Assembly: GCF_024586455.1 (NCBI RefSeq)
Contig: NW_026089624.1
Span: 25,748,069 to 25,812,068 of the forward strand
Direction: 5' to 3'
Origin: Bactrocera neohumeralis
Lineage: Eukaryota; Arthropoda; Insecta; Diptera; Tephritidae
Length of the DNA stretch: 64,000 nucleotides
Below are positions 53,333 through 63,891 of the stretch, piece by piece. Below the pieces are notes generated by a model. The model made no database searches. It was given only the letters and a program-made list of their open reading frames with translations, and was not told where the DNA came from. Positions within the stretch are counted from its first letter, which is position 1, and every line of letters begins with the position of its first letter. Both the position numbers and the translations under genes were made by a program.

Positions 53333-54904
53333 CAGTAGTGCTCCAGTATAACGAACGCCGATATAACGAATGTTCAATAACGAACGCTGTTTTTCAATAC
53401 ATTGATGACTCTATATAACGAAAGCTGGACATTGGATGAACTCGATATTACGAATGTATGGCGTTTGTATTTGGTTTTGGTTGTATTACAACAAAAAACA
53501 ATGCAGGCAGTTAAATACCCGTTAGTTCTTGTTATTATTGAGCTGTTTTTTAAAGAATTCTATTTATTTTTTTATGCACGCTTCATTGCGCGAAATATCA
53601 GTTGTGAGTTCAAAGTGGTAAAGTGAGGATATCGCATAAATAATTTAAAAATGCCTTCAATTCGAAAACGGCTTTGCTTGGGTGACAAATTAAAAATAAT
53701 TGACGACAATAAGAAGAGGAAAACCGTGAAAGAAATCTCTTTGAAATATGGTATTCCAAAATCGAGTGTTTGCACAATTTTAAAAAATTTCCGGAAAGTG
53801 ATAAGAAGTGTTAAAGGTACACATGCTGGCACATTGAGACGACAATCGTTAAAGAAAGGCGAATATCATAGGATGGAAAAGGCTTTATATAAGTGGTTTG
53901 TCTCCCAGCGTGAAAAGCACGTAAATATTAACAGCAATATTTTAAAAGCCAAAGCTGTGCAAATCCATAATACAAAATATCCCAATGAAAATTTGGGAAG
54001 AATTTAGTATACCGTCCCAGGATTTCAAGGATAAAAAGGATATGGTCGGATAGAGGGAATTATCCTGATCAAGGATATATGTATATAGTTATAGCCGCAG
54101 GAAGCTTATAGTTTTCGAGATATTCGCGTGTAAAGTTGAAAATTTGCAATATTTTAATTACATATTCTCGATATACAAAATTAATTTAACGAAGTTACAG
54201 CAGGTTGAATAACGGTACCTTTAACTACCTGCGCTGAGTATACAAAACTTTGAATCGATTTTCCAAAATATGTAATTTTTAAAGACGGTGACCAGCCTAC
54301 AGAAAAAACTACCACATCGACCGTTTTGAAGTATTGTACAAATATTCTACATATACATAGCTCTCGAATGACATCGAATTTTTCCAAAAATTATAATTTC
54401 TAAGAATTTTACAATAACAAATAGGTCGATTTTTTCGTCTAAAATCTTCATTATGGCTTGAAAATGGTACCAAAAAACTAAAGAAAGCATTTTAATTTTT
54501 TGATTTCAGATGATCCAGTGATGCTGTAGGCTGGTCACCGCACAACAACTTTTTTCGAGGTGTCTGCAGAGATCGACGAAAATCCGTTATTCCTCGCTAT
54601 TTTTCGATAAAACTTTTTTTGAGTATCCTTCAAATGTTGTACTTTCATATAATAATAAGTAAAATAAACCTACAGCAATAATTTTTTCTAAAAAATTCAC
54701 GAAAAAAGGTCTTCTTTCGACGAAACAAACCTTACCCCCCCTTAAGCATTCCTATATAAACAATGTAATATTTATTTAAATAGTTATTTTTAAACGTATA
54801 CATATGTACCAATATTAATTTAATTTTCGTTTCCGATATAACGAATATTTCAGTTTAACGAACGGTCCCAACATTATATCATTCGTTATATTGGAGTACC
54901 ACTG
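53333..54904 (+). mobile_element. pogo-like transposon, internally deleted (1572 bp)
   Basis: TA at 53331-53332 and 54905-54906. Ends are cagtagtgctccagtataac and, inverted, tatattggagtaccactg. Repeated 'gatataacgaa' and 'aataacgaacg' motifs lie inside both ends (53355-53420 and 54833-54870). Only the N-terminal DNA-binding part of a transposase remains. An inner inverted pair (ggtgaccagcctacag about 54286, ctgtaggctggtcacc about 54523) may be a small element nested within it. Confidence 0.88.
53651..54007 (+). pseudogene. pogo transposase N-terminus (CENP-B-type DNA-binding domain)
   Basis: ATG at 53651 opens 118 codons (MPSIRKRLCLGDKLKIIDDN). A psq-type helix-turn-helix, KTVKEISLKYGIPKSSVCTI, is followed by the start of a second CENP-B-type helix domain, MEKALYKWFVSQREKHVNIN, then ILKAKAVQIHN. 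A stop follows NLGRI. The DDE catalytic core is absent from the element, so this would bind DNA but not transpose. Loss of the catalytic part by internal deletion is the simplest reading. Confidence 0.85.
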
Positions 54905-55170
54905 TATTATAGTTTTGTTCACATAACAGTTGTAAGTATCACCTAAAACTAAGCGAGATAGATATAGGGTTATGTACATACATACATACATATGTACAAT
55001 TGATCAGGGTGTCGAGAAAAGTTGAAATCCGGTTGTCTGTATGGCCGTCCGTCCGTCCTTCCCTCCGTCCGTTCAAGCTGTAGCTTGAGTAAAAATTTAG
55101 ATATATTGATGCAACTTGCTATACGGGTGCCTTAGTACAAAACCATAAGTCAAATATGCGTAAATTTCGC

Positions 55171-55884
55171 TCCACTTATCGGTCACAGTAGTATTAATTA
55201 CATTTCGTGCTCACTCAATTTTGCTCTATCTGTAAGCGATTTACAGTAAAGAATGATGATATAGATGGATGTGTGCGCATTGACAACTCTACACTTCAAA
55301 AATATTTATTAATTGAATGAATGACTGATTAGCAATAAATATCGCCTACCGAGCATACAAATTATGTTCACAATTTTGCTTACAAATTGATAGAAAAGAA
55401 AACAATAAACCAACAGCATACATTGGTAACGGGAGGTAATTCAATAACTTTCTATTTCGTTGTTGTTGTTGATATTGTCGATTCAAGCAACTACACACAA
55501 TTGACCTTGGAAACAAATTATTCAAAAAATTACACACAATCCACTTTGAAATTAATCAAAAAGTTTCTAACTTACCAATCTAAAACGAATGATTTCAAAG
55601 GTCAACAGCGACGAAATACACTTCTGTGTTCAACTGTGTTAACTGTGTCGCGCAAAACAGAAATAATATCGACCGGTGAAGCCGCTAAATTTGCGCCAAC
55701 GTATTTTTACCGTTCTGCACATCTGCACGTCTTCTCCTTCCCAACGGTCAAAAAGGGAACAACACCCTTTTTTGTTAGCATAGATTAAGGGTTAAGTAGG
55801 ATTCATATTGCTTCATGGAAAATTTATAATTAATACGCAACTAATGATAGATTAGTTAAGATAGATTACATACTAAATTGTTTA
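55171..55884. other. Unassigned; one orphan ORF
   Basis: A 133-codon plus-strand frame (55387-55788) includes YFVVVVDIVDSSNYTQLTL, then repeats of a TQxTLE/K phrase. I find no motif and cannot call it real. The rest is AT-rich. Confidence 0.3.
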
Positions 55885-56201
55885 TACAAGGTGCGTTCCA
55901 AAGTAAACAGGACTTTTAACATAAACTTGTTTCATCAATTGAAACGTTTTGGTAAAAGTTTTACCAATTTTAAAACAAAATTTAATGTTGGGTCTTTGTT
56001 CGAAGCTAATTTATGCACCGATAACACAAACATGCTGACACTTAAAACGCAATAACTTCACTTACAATCCATGAAATGTCATGAAATTCTCACTGGACAA
56101 TCGATAAAGATATCAGATTCTAACGCACCGGTCGACATATAGATGGCGCCTCCAGGGGGCGCTAGATTCAAAAAGTCCTGTTTACTTTGGAACGCAACTT
56201 G
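55885..56201. mobile_element. mariner-derived MITE (317 bp)
   Basis: TA at 55883-55884 and 56202-56203. Ends are caaggtgcgttccaaagtaa and, inverted, ttactttggaacgcaacttg. The internal sequence from about 55930 to 56150 matches the 5' region of the mariner at 57026-57790 (including the initial MSFEQ-type codons region and the upstream leader) read in the same orientation. It is therefore a deletion derivative of that mariner family. Confidence 0.9.
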
Positions 56202-56203
56202 TA

Positions 56204-57023
56204 TGTATGTATTTCGGTGGCACCTTTTCAGATGACAATTTTTTCCCACTGTTCTATGAGAAAGCCTAAAACTTTATAAAAATCTAGCTTTTGGAAATAT
56301 ATTTAAAAATAACAAAGACTATAAGTATTAGGAGGATGTAATTCTAATTGAAGAAAAGAAGATAATTGTATTAAATTACAACTATGTAATTATACCAATA
56401 TTCTATACATTGAAAATAGTTCATCAGGTTCCAGAAACCGAATCAAATTGATGTGATTTAATTTCAAGAAACCGTGTGTCGGTTTTTTCAACAAATCGGT
56501 GTCTGTCTCTGTATTAAAACTAAATTTAACTAAATGCTGTTTTAAAACTTTTTTTGATAAATCCAATGTTAAAATAATAAAGAGAATGTATACTCTCCGG
56601 AAACGTTATTTTAAATTTATAGCACAGAAGAGAAAGAGAGATGATCAATGCGAGAAAACAGTTTTGAAGCGTTTTTTGGCGCCGGCTTACGTTGAAAAAC
56701 TAATACTTAGAGCGTGTTGCATAGGTATGTTGGGCTCCTATTTTACTCACAAGGAATTACTGTGAATGTTATAGAACAATATTTAGAATATCAGCTATGT
56801 ATATTTTCAAGGGAAAACTTTTGACGGAAATTCTCTTATCCATCAGAATTTATTAAATACCCCTTTCAATATTTTCAAGGGCTAATTTACTATATCAAGA
56901 AGTTTTAAATACCCGATAATAAAAAATTAAATGTAAAAACAATTCTCATAATAAATACAAATATGCTTCCTTTGGATACGGAAATTGCTTTTAAATCTGT
57001 TGTGATGATATAAAAATACAATG
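56204..57023. other. Unassigned AT-rich stretch
   Basis: A basic 88-codon plus-strand ORF at 56499-56765 shows no recognised domain. Nothing else supported. Confidence 0.35.
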
Positions 57024-57025
57024 TA

Positions 57026-57790
57026 CAAGGTGCGTTCTAAAGTAAACAGGACTTTAAAAAAAACAGAACAAATGGTTTTTTCGGCAAAATTAATTTATTT
57101 TATTCAACATAGTCTCCTTCTGCTTCAATTCAGCCTTTTGCATGGTTCATAGGCATGTCGAACGAGTGTTTTAGCTCGTTGGTCGGTATGGCCGCCAGTA
57201 TGCCGGTGCAAGCCTTTTGAATGGCCTCTATGTCTGCATAACGCTTTCCTTTCATGGTCAAATGCATTTTTCGGAAAAGGAAAGGCGCACCAAACGCTTC
57301 AAAACTTCTAGGTATAATACCGCATTAACGTTTTGGCCGGGAAGAACAAATTCTTTGTGGACAATACCCTTGGATTCATAAAAACAAATCAGAATTGTCT
57401 TCCCTTTTGACTTCTCCATGCGCGATTTTTTGGGTTTCGGCTCGTCCGGTGTCTTCCACCCCACATGTTGATCGTCATTTATCTCCTCACGACCCCTTTG
57501 AAAACCTTGAAACCACTCGTGCACTCTGCTACGGGATAGGCAATCATCGCCATAAACGTGTTTCATCAATTGAAATGTTTCGGTAAAAGTTTTATCAATA
57601 TTAAAATAAAATTTAATGTCGGCTCTTTGCTCGAAGCTCATTTTCGCACAGATAACACAAACATACTGACACTTAAAACGCGATAACTTCACTTCCAATC
57701 AATGAAATTTCATGAAATTCTCACTGGACAATCGATAAAGATAGCAGATTCAACATAAAGACGGCGCCACCAGGGGGTTTACTGTTTACT
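57026..57790 (-). mobile_element. mariner relic, internally deleted
   Basis: The left end caaggtgcgttctaaagtaa at 57026 follows TA (57024-57025). The right end is broken: ctgtttacttt at about 57771 runs into RTE sequence instead of the rest of the terminus. Transposase remains are on the minus strand. It is the longer relative of the MITE at 55885-56201. Confidence 0.85.
57258..57640 (-). pseudogene. mariner transposase with internal deletion
   Basis: The minus-strand frame starts at MSFEQRADIKFYFNIDKTFT (ATG about 57640), the mariner HTH domain, with RVHEWFQGFQRGREEINDDQ. It then jumps directly to EPKPKKSRMEKSKGKTILIC and FYESKGIVHKEFVLPGQNVN from the catalytic half. The segment between, expected to hold the second HTH, is missing. 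A stop follows LSFSEKCI, before the remaining catalytic residues. Non-functional. Confidence 0.87.
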
Positions 57791-57794
57791 TTCT

Positions 57795-59975
57795 AAATGA
57801 AACCAGGTCCTTCTCCACCTGGTTTTTCCAACGGAGTGAAGGTCTTTCTCTTTCTCTGCTCCCCCGGCGGGTACTGCGTCGAAAACTTTCAGAACTGGAG
57901 ACTTTTCGACTACTCGGATGGCATGACCTAGCCAGCGGAGCCACTGTCTTTTAACTCGCTGAACTATGTCAATGTTGTCTTTATCTCATAAAGCTCATCG
58001 TTTCGGCGAATGCGATTTTCGCCGTGGCCAACGTGAAAAGCACCATAAGTCTTTCGCAGAACCGTTCTCTCGAAAACTTACAACGTTGACTCATTGAGTG
58101 TTGTCATCGTCCATACCTCTGCACCATATAGCTGGACGGGAATAATGAGTGCCTTATAGAGTTGGTTTTGGTCATCGAGAGTGGACTTTACTTCTCAATT
58201 GCTTACTCAGTCCGAAGAAGCACCCGTTGGCAAGAGTTATTTCGCGATGAATTTTGAGGCTGACGTTATTGTTGCTGTTAATTCTGCTTCCAAGATACTC
58301 GAAATTATCTACGACTTCAAAGGGATGACTGTTAACAACGACGTGGGAGGTTAGCCGCGAGTGCGACGACTATTTGTTTGATGAGAGGAGATATTTCGTT
58401 TTGCCCTCGTCCACCACCAGACCTATTTGTTTCGCTTCTTTATCAATTTTTGAGAAAGCAGAACTAACGACGCTTGTGTTGAGGCCAATGATATCGATAT
58501 CATCGGTCAGTTTACAAGGCCGTATTAGTTTTGCGGATATACGAAATTCAGACACAGCAGCATAGATACATCTTTTTTCGTGCTATCAAAACCAGCTTTG
58601 AAATCGACGAAGAGGTGGTGTGTGTCGATTCTCCTTTCACGGGTCTTTTCCAAGATTTGGCACATGATGAATATCTGGTCGGTTGTTGATTTTCAGGGCC
58701 TAAAGCCACACTGATAAGATCCAGTCAGTTTGTTGACGGTGGGCTTTAATCTTTCACACAATACGCTCGATAGAACCTAATATGCGATTTGGGTTTCCCT
58801 TTTCGTGGAGCACACTTAAATTCAGCTGACGTATGCTCTTTTTCAGTTCTTTGCTTTTCGCACTTCCTCATAGTCGGAGAATGGAACGTTTGCTCCGTCG
58901 CCATCGGAGTGGGACTCGAGTTCGCCTTCTTCTTGCGTTATGCTTCCACTGCCATTCAGCAGGCTGAGGAAGTGTTCCCTTCCTAATTTTAGCATGCTCT
59001 GGGGATTCTACAAAAGTATGTTCTGGTCTTGAAACCTTCTGTTAGTCGCCGCATCTTTTCTTGAATTTTCGAGCATTTCACCTGTCGGTCAGCTTGTCAC
59101 CCTTTAACGTTGCAACGTTGCGAGGTTGGCAGTCTGTTTTCTCTCCGCTGTGATACGGCTGTTCTTTTGCCTTTTCCGAAAACCAGTGGTTTCGCTTGCA
59201 GGTGTACGTAAGGAGCTTGAAATGGCGTCCTACGGTTCCCTTATACCGTGATGCGAGTGCGTATCAAGGCTGCAACAAGATAGTGGTCTGAGTCTATGTT
59301 AGGACCTCGGAGCGTACGCAATTCTAAAACACTGGAAACGTGTCTTCCACCTATTACAACATATCGATTTGTTTGGTGGCTTTTCGATCCGGTGACAGCC
59401 AGGAATCTATTACTACAGATAACCATATTTCGTGAACAGGCGAAAATCAGAGATATATTGAAAAACTTCGATTTGATGCGGATTGTGGCCAGACTTTCAA
59501 CCACCTTGGTGAATGTCAGGATTCGGTGACGATGTCTCTCTACCACCACGAATCCCACACCAAATTTGCGCTCCTTTATATGGCCACTGTAGTAAATGCC
59601 ATAAGGACCTACTCGTCTCAGTCCTTTCCCCGTCTATCACATTTCTTGGACGGCGGTGATGTCAGCCTTTATTTTTACGAGGACATCAACCAGCTGGGCA
59701 GTGGCATCTTCCCAATTAAGGGGCCGGACATTCCAGGTACTTGCCCTTAAATCATTGTCCTTATTACGTTTGCCATGGTGGTTACCAAAAGGTGGGGTTT
59801 CTTTCCGAGGCTGTTTGTTCATTTTCATTGAGAAAGTTTTTTACGTGGCGGGCCCCGAACCCATCGCATAACCCTGGGGATACTTGATCAAAGACAGGAA
59901 GTCGTGAGCTGCTCGAACCATTTGTAAAATAATCAGAGAACTTCCCTCACTTGCGTGAACTTCTACACATAACTT
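57795..59975 (-). pseudogene. RTE copy e, decayed, missing its 3' tail
   Basis: Minus-strand RTE relic running from the 5' leader (59820-59975) through endonuclease (59241-59800, with RGPNIDSDHYLVAALIRTRI) and RT (58330-58760, with DDIDIIGLNT preserved but LLAY lost) to the C-terminal region at 57800-58100. The usual 3' end with (aag)n is absent; the sequence stops at gaaaccaggtccttctccac beside the mariner relic. It is full of deletions and frameshifts. Confidence 0.9.
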
Positions 59976-60949
59976 CTACATTGCCTTAACAACTAAATTT
60001 ACAACTTTTGAAATTTATGAATGTCATTTTTTTAAAAAAACACAAAAACACACTAATATTCCAAAGGCTTAACATGTACCATTAGAACGGGTTTCAATAC
60101 CACTCAGTTACATTAAAGTTAAAGGAAGGTTCGCATCAACCTAACTTTTTTTTAGTAATATGAACTTCAAATATTTTCTGTCGAGGTTTTATTGGTACTA
60201 CCAACCTAAAACATGAATATTTGGCAGATAATTGAAGAGCAAACAAATATTAGACAGCAATTTTAAAAATTCAATTAATTTCTTGATCACGAAAAGGTGA
60301 ATTATTATTAAAATGGACATTTCTTTTGATTTATATTACGTTGACAAAAATGTTCTGTTTGGGCTGGCGCAGTCTACGATATCCATGGTTGTTAAGAAGG
60401 CTTTAAATATTATGCGTTTTTTGCATTGCATAATGGATAAAACACAGATGCCTAACAAGGTAAAAACGCTTCAAAAATTTTATTTTACACAGAAAGTATA
60501 TTCCTAGAAATAAAACAGTTTATCGAACCCTAGTCAACCCCACTGACACATAGTAGAAGTTTGCGAACACTTCAACGGAAATTCTTTTTTGACAGGTTAA
60601 GCTGATATCTACAATACCAATCAAAACGGAATAAATATCTATGACGGATTTATCAGGACAGTGTTCTGGTTTGGGTATTATTTTCATCGACGTATCTGTG
60701 TTACGGTGTTCTGATTTAGATAGATTGTATGACATTCAGTTATTATGTTTTGCATAAGTAGTTGGCTGTTAAGAAAGTAATAGTGGTATATTTTTTAATT
60801 AAATCAGGCTCCGGGTAATTTTAGTGTGTTTTGTATTGATAATATCTTTGTGTGTAACTTCAATTATTCCGAAATCTGCATCACTGTCTATATAAAAAAC
60901 GTTGGTATTCGTTCGAAATCTATCTTTTATAATAATTTATAGGTTTCTC
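59976..60949. other. Unassigned AT-rich stretch
   Basis: No gene recognised. Short ORFs (60313-60507 plus, 60520-60735 minus) have no motifs. Confidence 0.4.
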
Positions 60950-61770
60950 CGACAGACTACTTGGGGCTACTATCCCCTTGTGCACTATGCTAGGTCGATT
61001 CACCAAAAACGTTTGTCCTATTGTAATCCTGGATTAGGCATCAGCTGCGAAGTTCTCTTTGCCTTTCATGTATTTAAGTCAAAGTCAAACTCCGAAAGTC
61101 GAATCGTCCATCTCGTTAACTTGGGATTGAATTCTATTAATATGTGCAACCAAAAAAGTGGTTGGTGATCGGATGTTATTTCGAAATGTTCTCCTAGCAA
61201 ATAATGCCGAAAGATTTTTGTCACCCAGATTATGCACAGTGCCAGTGGACTGTAATTTATTTCGTGTTCTTTTAAGGTTCCACTAATGAAACTAATAGGA
61301 TGTCAATTTTTTAAGAGAATGGCTCCTAAAGCCACTATGCTCACGTCTATAGTTAAATGAATTTTCGTTCAAAATTAGGTGTTCTTAAAATAAATAGTTA
61401 ATGGTTTAGCAATGACGGCAAAGTTGTGAATGAATTTTCTATAATAACCTGTGAGACCTAGGTCTTTGAACTCTTTTGGTTTGCTTGGTAATGGATACTG
61501 TTTTATTGCTTGTAATATTTCGGGATTAGGTTTTATTTATCATCCTAGTAATGACATAGCTGAAGAATGTGGTTTCCTGTATTAAAAATTCGCACTTATC
61601 TAATTGAAATTTTAGATTGGCTTGCGATAATTTTTCGAAAACTGCGTATAAAGACTGCAAATGTTCTTCGAGTAAAGTTGACCTGTCCAGCTTACTCAAT
61701 ATTTCGTTAGGTATAGAGTATCTATCATTTACAGTGATCTCATTTAATTTGCTATAAGTGAAGGAAAGGA
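60950..61770 (-). pseudogene. Gypsy RT/RNase H relic B
   Basis: Minus-strand decayed Gypsy pol. Around 61700-61760 it reads LNEITVNDRYSIPNEILSKL. A deletion joins this to HLQSLYAVFEKLSQANLKFQ (about 61590-61670). RNase H follows at 60985-61300: ISFISGTLKEHE, IFRHYLLGEHFEITSDHQPL and KYMKGKENFAADA. The catalytic YLDD part of RT is in the deleted stretch. Frameshifts are many. It is a different, older copy from relic A at 8.4-11.4 kb. Confidence 0.85.
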
Positions 61771-62338
61771 TCTCTATATATTAATATGTAGATAAACAAT
61801 TGCAAGAAAAAAATAATAATAATAAAAATGTATACACCTGATACTACATATATATGTATGTATCTACGCCATATAGCATATACGGTATACCTACTAGTTA
61901 ATGAAAATAGCTAATAGCCCTCACAGACGACAGCGCTAATTTGCATTAGCGGGTTTAATTTACATTTACTTGCGCATTCGATCCCTGTTAATGCAAATTT
62001 GTAACGCATTTAGCTGAATTTGCCAAATTTGAGTAGGCAACACTGCTAAAAAATGGCCGATTTTTGCTATTGTTTGACAGATGTCGCTTGAAATCTGCCG
62101 CCTTCTTTGTGTTTACAGCATCAGGGGGGTTACTCTGTTATGCGATACGAATATGAAAATGTTCGCATCTTCAATTTTGGTACTCTGTAATTCGACAATC
62201 GCTGCAAATTTTGAAATTTTCGAATTTAGTTTTTCCCTTTCGCATTGGCGGTACTTTGCTTTGCTAAAACAATTGTCAAACATGCGTTATATTCGTAATT
62301 TTTGTGCTACAAGTATAAAGAAGTCGCATTGCTTGAAA
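61771..62338. other. Left part of a PIF/Harbinger element (5' region)
   Basis: Upstream sequence of the Myb/SANT-like gene. A possible terminus region near 61915-61990 contains tagccctcacagacgacagc and repeated 'aatgcaaattt/aatttgcatt' motifs. The partner terminus would be beyond the window, so the boundary cannot be tested. Confidence 0.4.
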
Positions 62339-63269
62339 ATGTAAGTTTCAAATATAAATTAGTTGTTTTAATTGCTACTAAAATATACTTATAACGCCGT
62401 GCATATGAACTATTTTGTACAAATTTACAGGGAAGAACCGAAAATAAAACAACAAACTCAACCAAAGCAATTTGAAATTCTCGTGGATTTCATGAAGGCG
62501 CATTCCGACTTATCGAAAGGATCACTAAAAACACCAGACGCCAAAAGTACCTCCAATAATTTATGGAAAAATTTAGATTCCCATTTAAACGCAGCTGGGC
62601 CACCATTGCGCGACATTGCGGGGTGGAAAAAGGTAATTCCAATAATTACACAGATAAATTATAAATGTGATTAAATGTAATCAATTAAAGGTTTGGGCAG
62701 ACTATAAGATTCACTTAAAGGCAAAAATGCGACGAAACAAAAATAATTTTTCGGGAACTGGAGGTGGTCCCTCACTTTTCATACCCTTATCACAGTTAGA
62801 GCATCAAGTGAGTGAGTTATTGTCAATAGAGGAATCAATAAATGGAATGAGTAGTACCTTGTCATTCGGTGCAGGTACAAGCAGCATGTCGGAGGTAAAT
62901 GCAGACCCTACCGAACCAAATACACAAAACAGTGAGCTACCACAATGTTCCAAAGTGGCATGCACACCTCACAAAAAACAGCAGACTCCTCTTAATACAC
63001 AAGAAAATGAACTACCACAATGTTCAAATGTGACGTACCCACCGCGCAAAAAGCAGCAGACTCTGCTTGAACAACAAGTCGAAAACCAAATTATATTCCA
63101 CACTAACTCGATTAAAGTGTCAAGCGATATAAATTTTAATATAAAAAACATTTTTAAAACATTGAAAAAAAGAAATAAATTAGAAAAACGAAGACTAACC
63201 TTTGAAAAGGAAAAATTTCTATATAAACAAAAAAATGATGGACAAAAATTGAAAAACTGGAAAATGTAA
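62339..63269 (+). CDS. Myb/SANT-like accessory protein of a Harbinger element
   Basis: Probable three-exon gene. The reading KQFEILVDFMKAHSDLSKGS, LWKNLDSHLNAAGPPLRDIA, then GWKKV joined to WADYKIHLKAKMRRNKNNFS is the Myb/SANT-like DNA-binding domain found in PIF/Harbinger second proteins and zeste-type regulators. A clear 58-bp intron (gt at 62633, ag ending 62690) lies inside it. The start codon may itself be split by an intron: aaaat|gtaagt at 62340-62341 and ttacag|g at 62430-62431 would join to ATGGAAGAACCG. After the domain come a Ser/Pro/Gln-rich linker with two copies of an ELPQCS-V phrase and a Lys-rich coiled C-terminus, stop at 63267-63269. The frame is intact. Partner proteins of this type carry the Harbinger transposase into the nucleus and onto DNA. 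The exon 1 assignment is inference. Confidence 0.75.
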
Positions 63270-63284
63270 GTTAACGCGACGCGC

Positions 63285-63891
63285 CTCCAAATCTGCCATT
63301 TACTGCCCTTATCTGCATTTTGTGATCACATATCTTAAAAAAGTTTTAGGTCATTGCAGTGGAATCAATATATGTACGTATATATTTATGCTGTGTTTTA
63401 GTTTACGATTAAAAAATAAGTGTTCATTCCGTGATGGTCGTATCAACTGGATGTGCGTCCCATCAATCACTCCAATTACGCCTGGAATTCCGGACGTCAA
63501 GTAAAAGGTTCTATTTGTTTCAATTTTTTCCTCAATGGTCAATAGAAACACGATATGCTTTGGGCACAGAGTTTTCTCGTTGGCATCGCACACTTCCAAG
63601 ATGCATCGGGAAACTAATTGTTGGGCTAGCCCTGAATGCCTATCTTGGCCGACCGAGTGTTGATACCCGCCCTGTGCGAGGAACTTCAAGTTTGTTGACA
63701 GTTTTACAATTTGTGGAATTGATGTGGTCCTTTGAGCGACTTTTAATTGGGGTCTAATGTTGTCCAAAACATCTAAAAATGCGTGCTTATTGAGCCGGAA
63801 ATTTTGCATGAAGCTAAAAGTACAAAATGTGTAGATGTTAAGTACATTTTAAAACCTCAATTTTTACTAACCTTTTATCGCTTAGAGACAT
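63285..63891 (-). pseudogene. PIF/Harbinger transposase, 3'-truncated
   Basis: Minus-strand HARBI1-type nuclease. A start ATG at 63891 gives MSLSDK. A 58-bp intron (63814-63871, gttagt...ttttag) leads into SFMQNFRLNKHAFLDVLDNI. It continues to GIPGVIGVIDGTHIQLIRPS (first catalytic Asp in IDGTHI) and LFFNRKLKHSIN. The following block CDHKMQIRAVNGRFGGAS is present at 63285-63333 after a break of about 44 bases, either a very short intron or damage. The gene then ends against the 3' end of the convergent Myb-like gene, so the second Asp and the Glu are missing. Not functional alone. Confidence 0.85.

Larger units (their letters stand above)
53300..55170. repeat. Dispersed GTCY repeat copy 2, split by a pogo-like element
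   Basis: The left part (about 53300-53332: attatactct...agttgccacagag) and the right part (54905 to about 55130: ttatagttttgttcacataa, a diverged (gtcy)n run at 55044-55072, then caagctgtagcttgagtaaa) match the left portion of the repeat at 9694-10771. The pogo-like element at 53333-54904 sits at the TA in the middle of the 'gagagtattatag' motif. The distal two thirds of the repeat are missing. Confidence 0.75.

Noticed and set aside
54286..54541. Small MITE inside the pogo element with ggtgaccagcctacag ends
   Set aside because: The inverted pair is clear but I could not find a target duplication; it may be an intrinsic part of the pogo element.
55387..55788. 133-codon ORF with TQxTLE-like repeats
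   Set aside because: No domain, no splice or promoter evidence, and flanked by transposon debris; not enough to call a gene.
56499..56765. Basic 88-codon ORF
   Set aside because: No recognisable motif and AT-rich surroundings; reported only as part of the unassigned stretch.
61915..61990. Left terminal inverted repeat of the Harbinger element
   Set aside because: The matching right end is outside the window, so the boundary cannot be tested.
63334..63377. 44-bp intron in the Harbinger transposase
   Set aside because: It has gt and ag edges and joins conserved blocks, but it is shorter than usual fly introns; it could equally be damage, so it is not listed as an intron.
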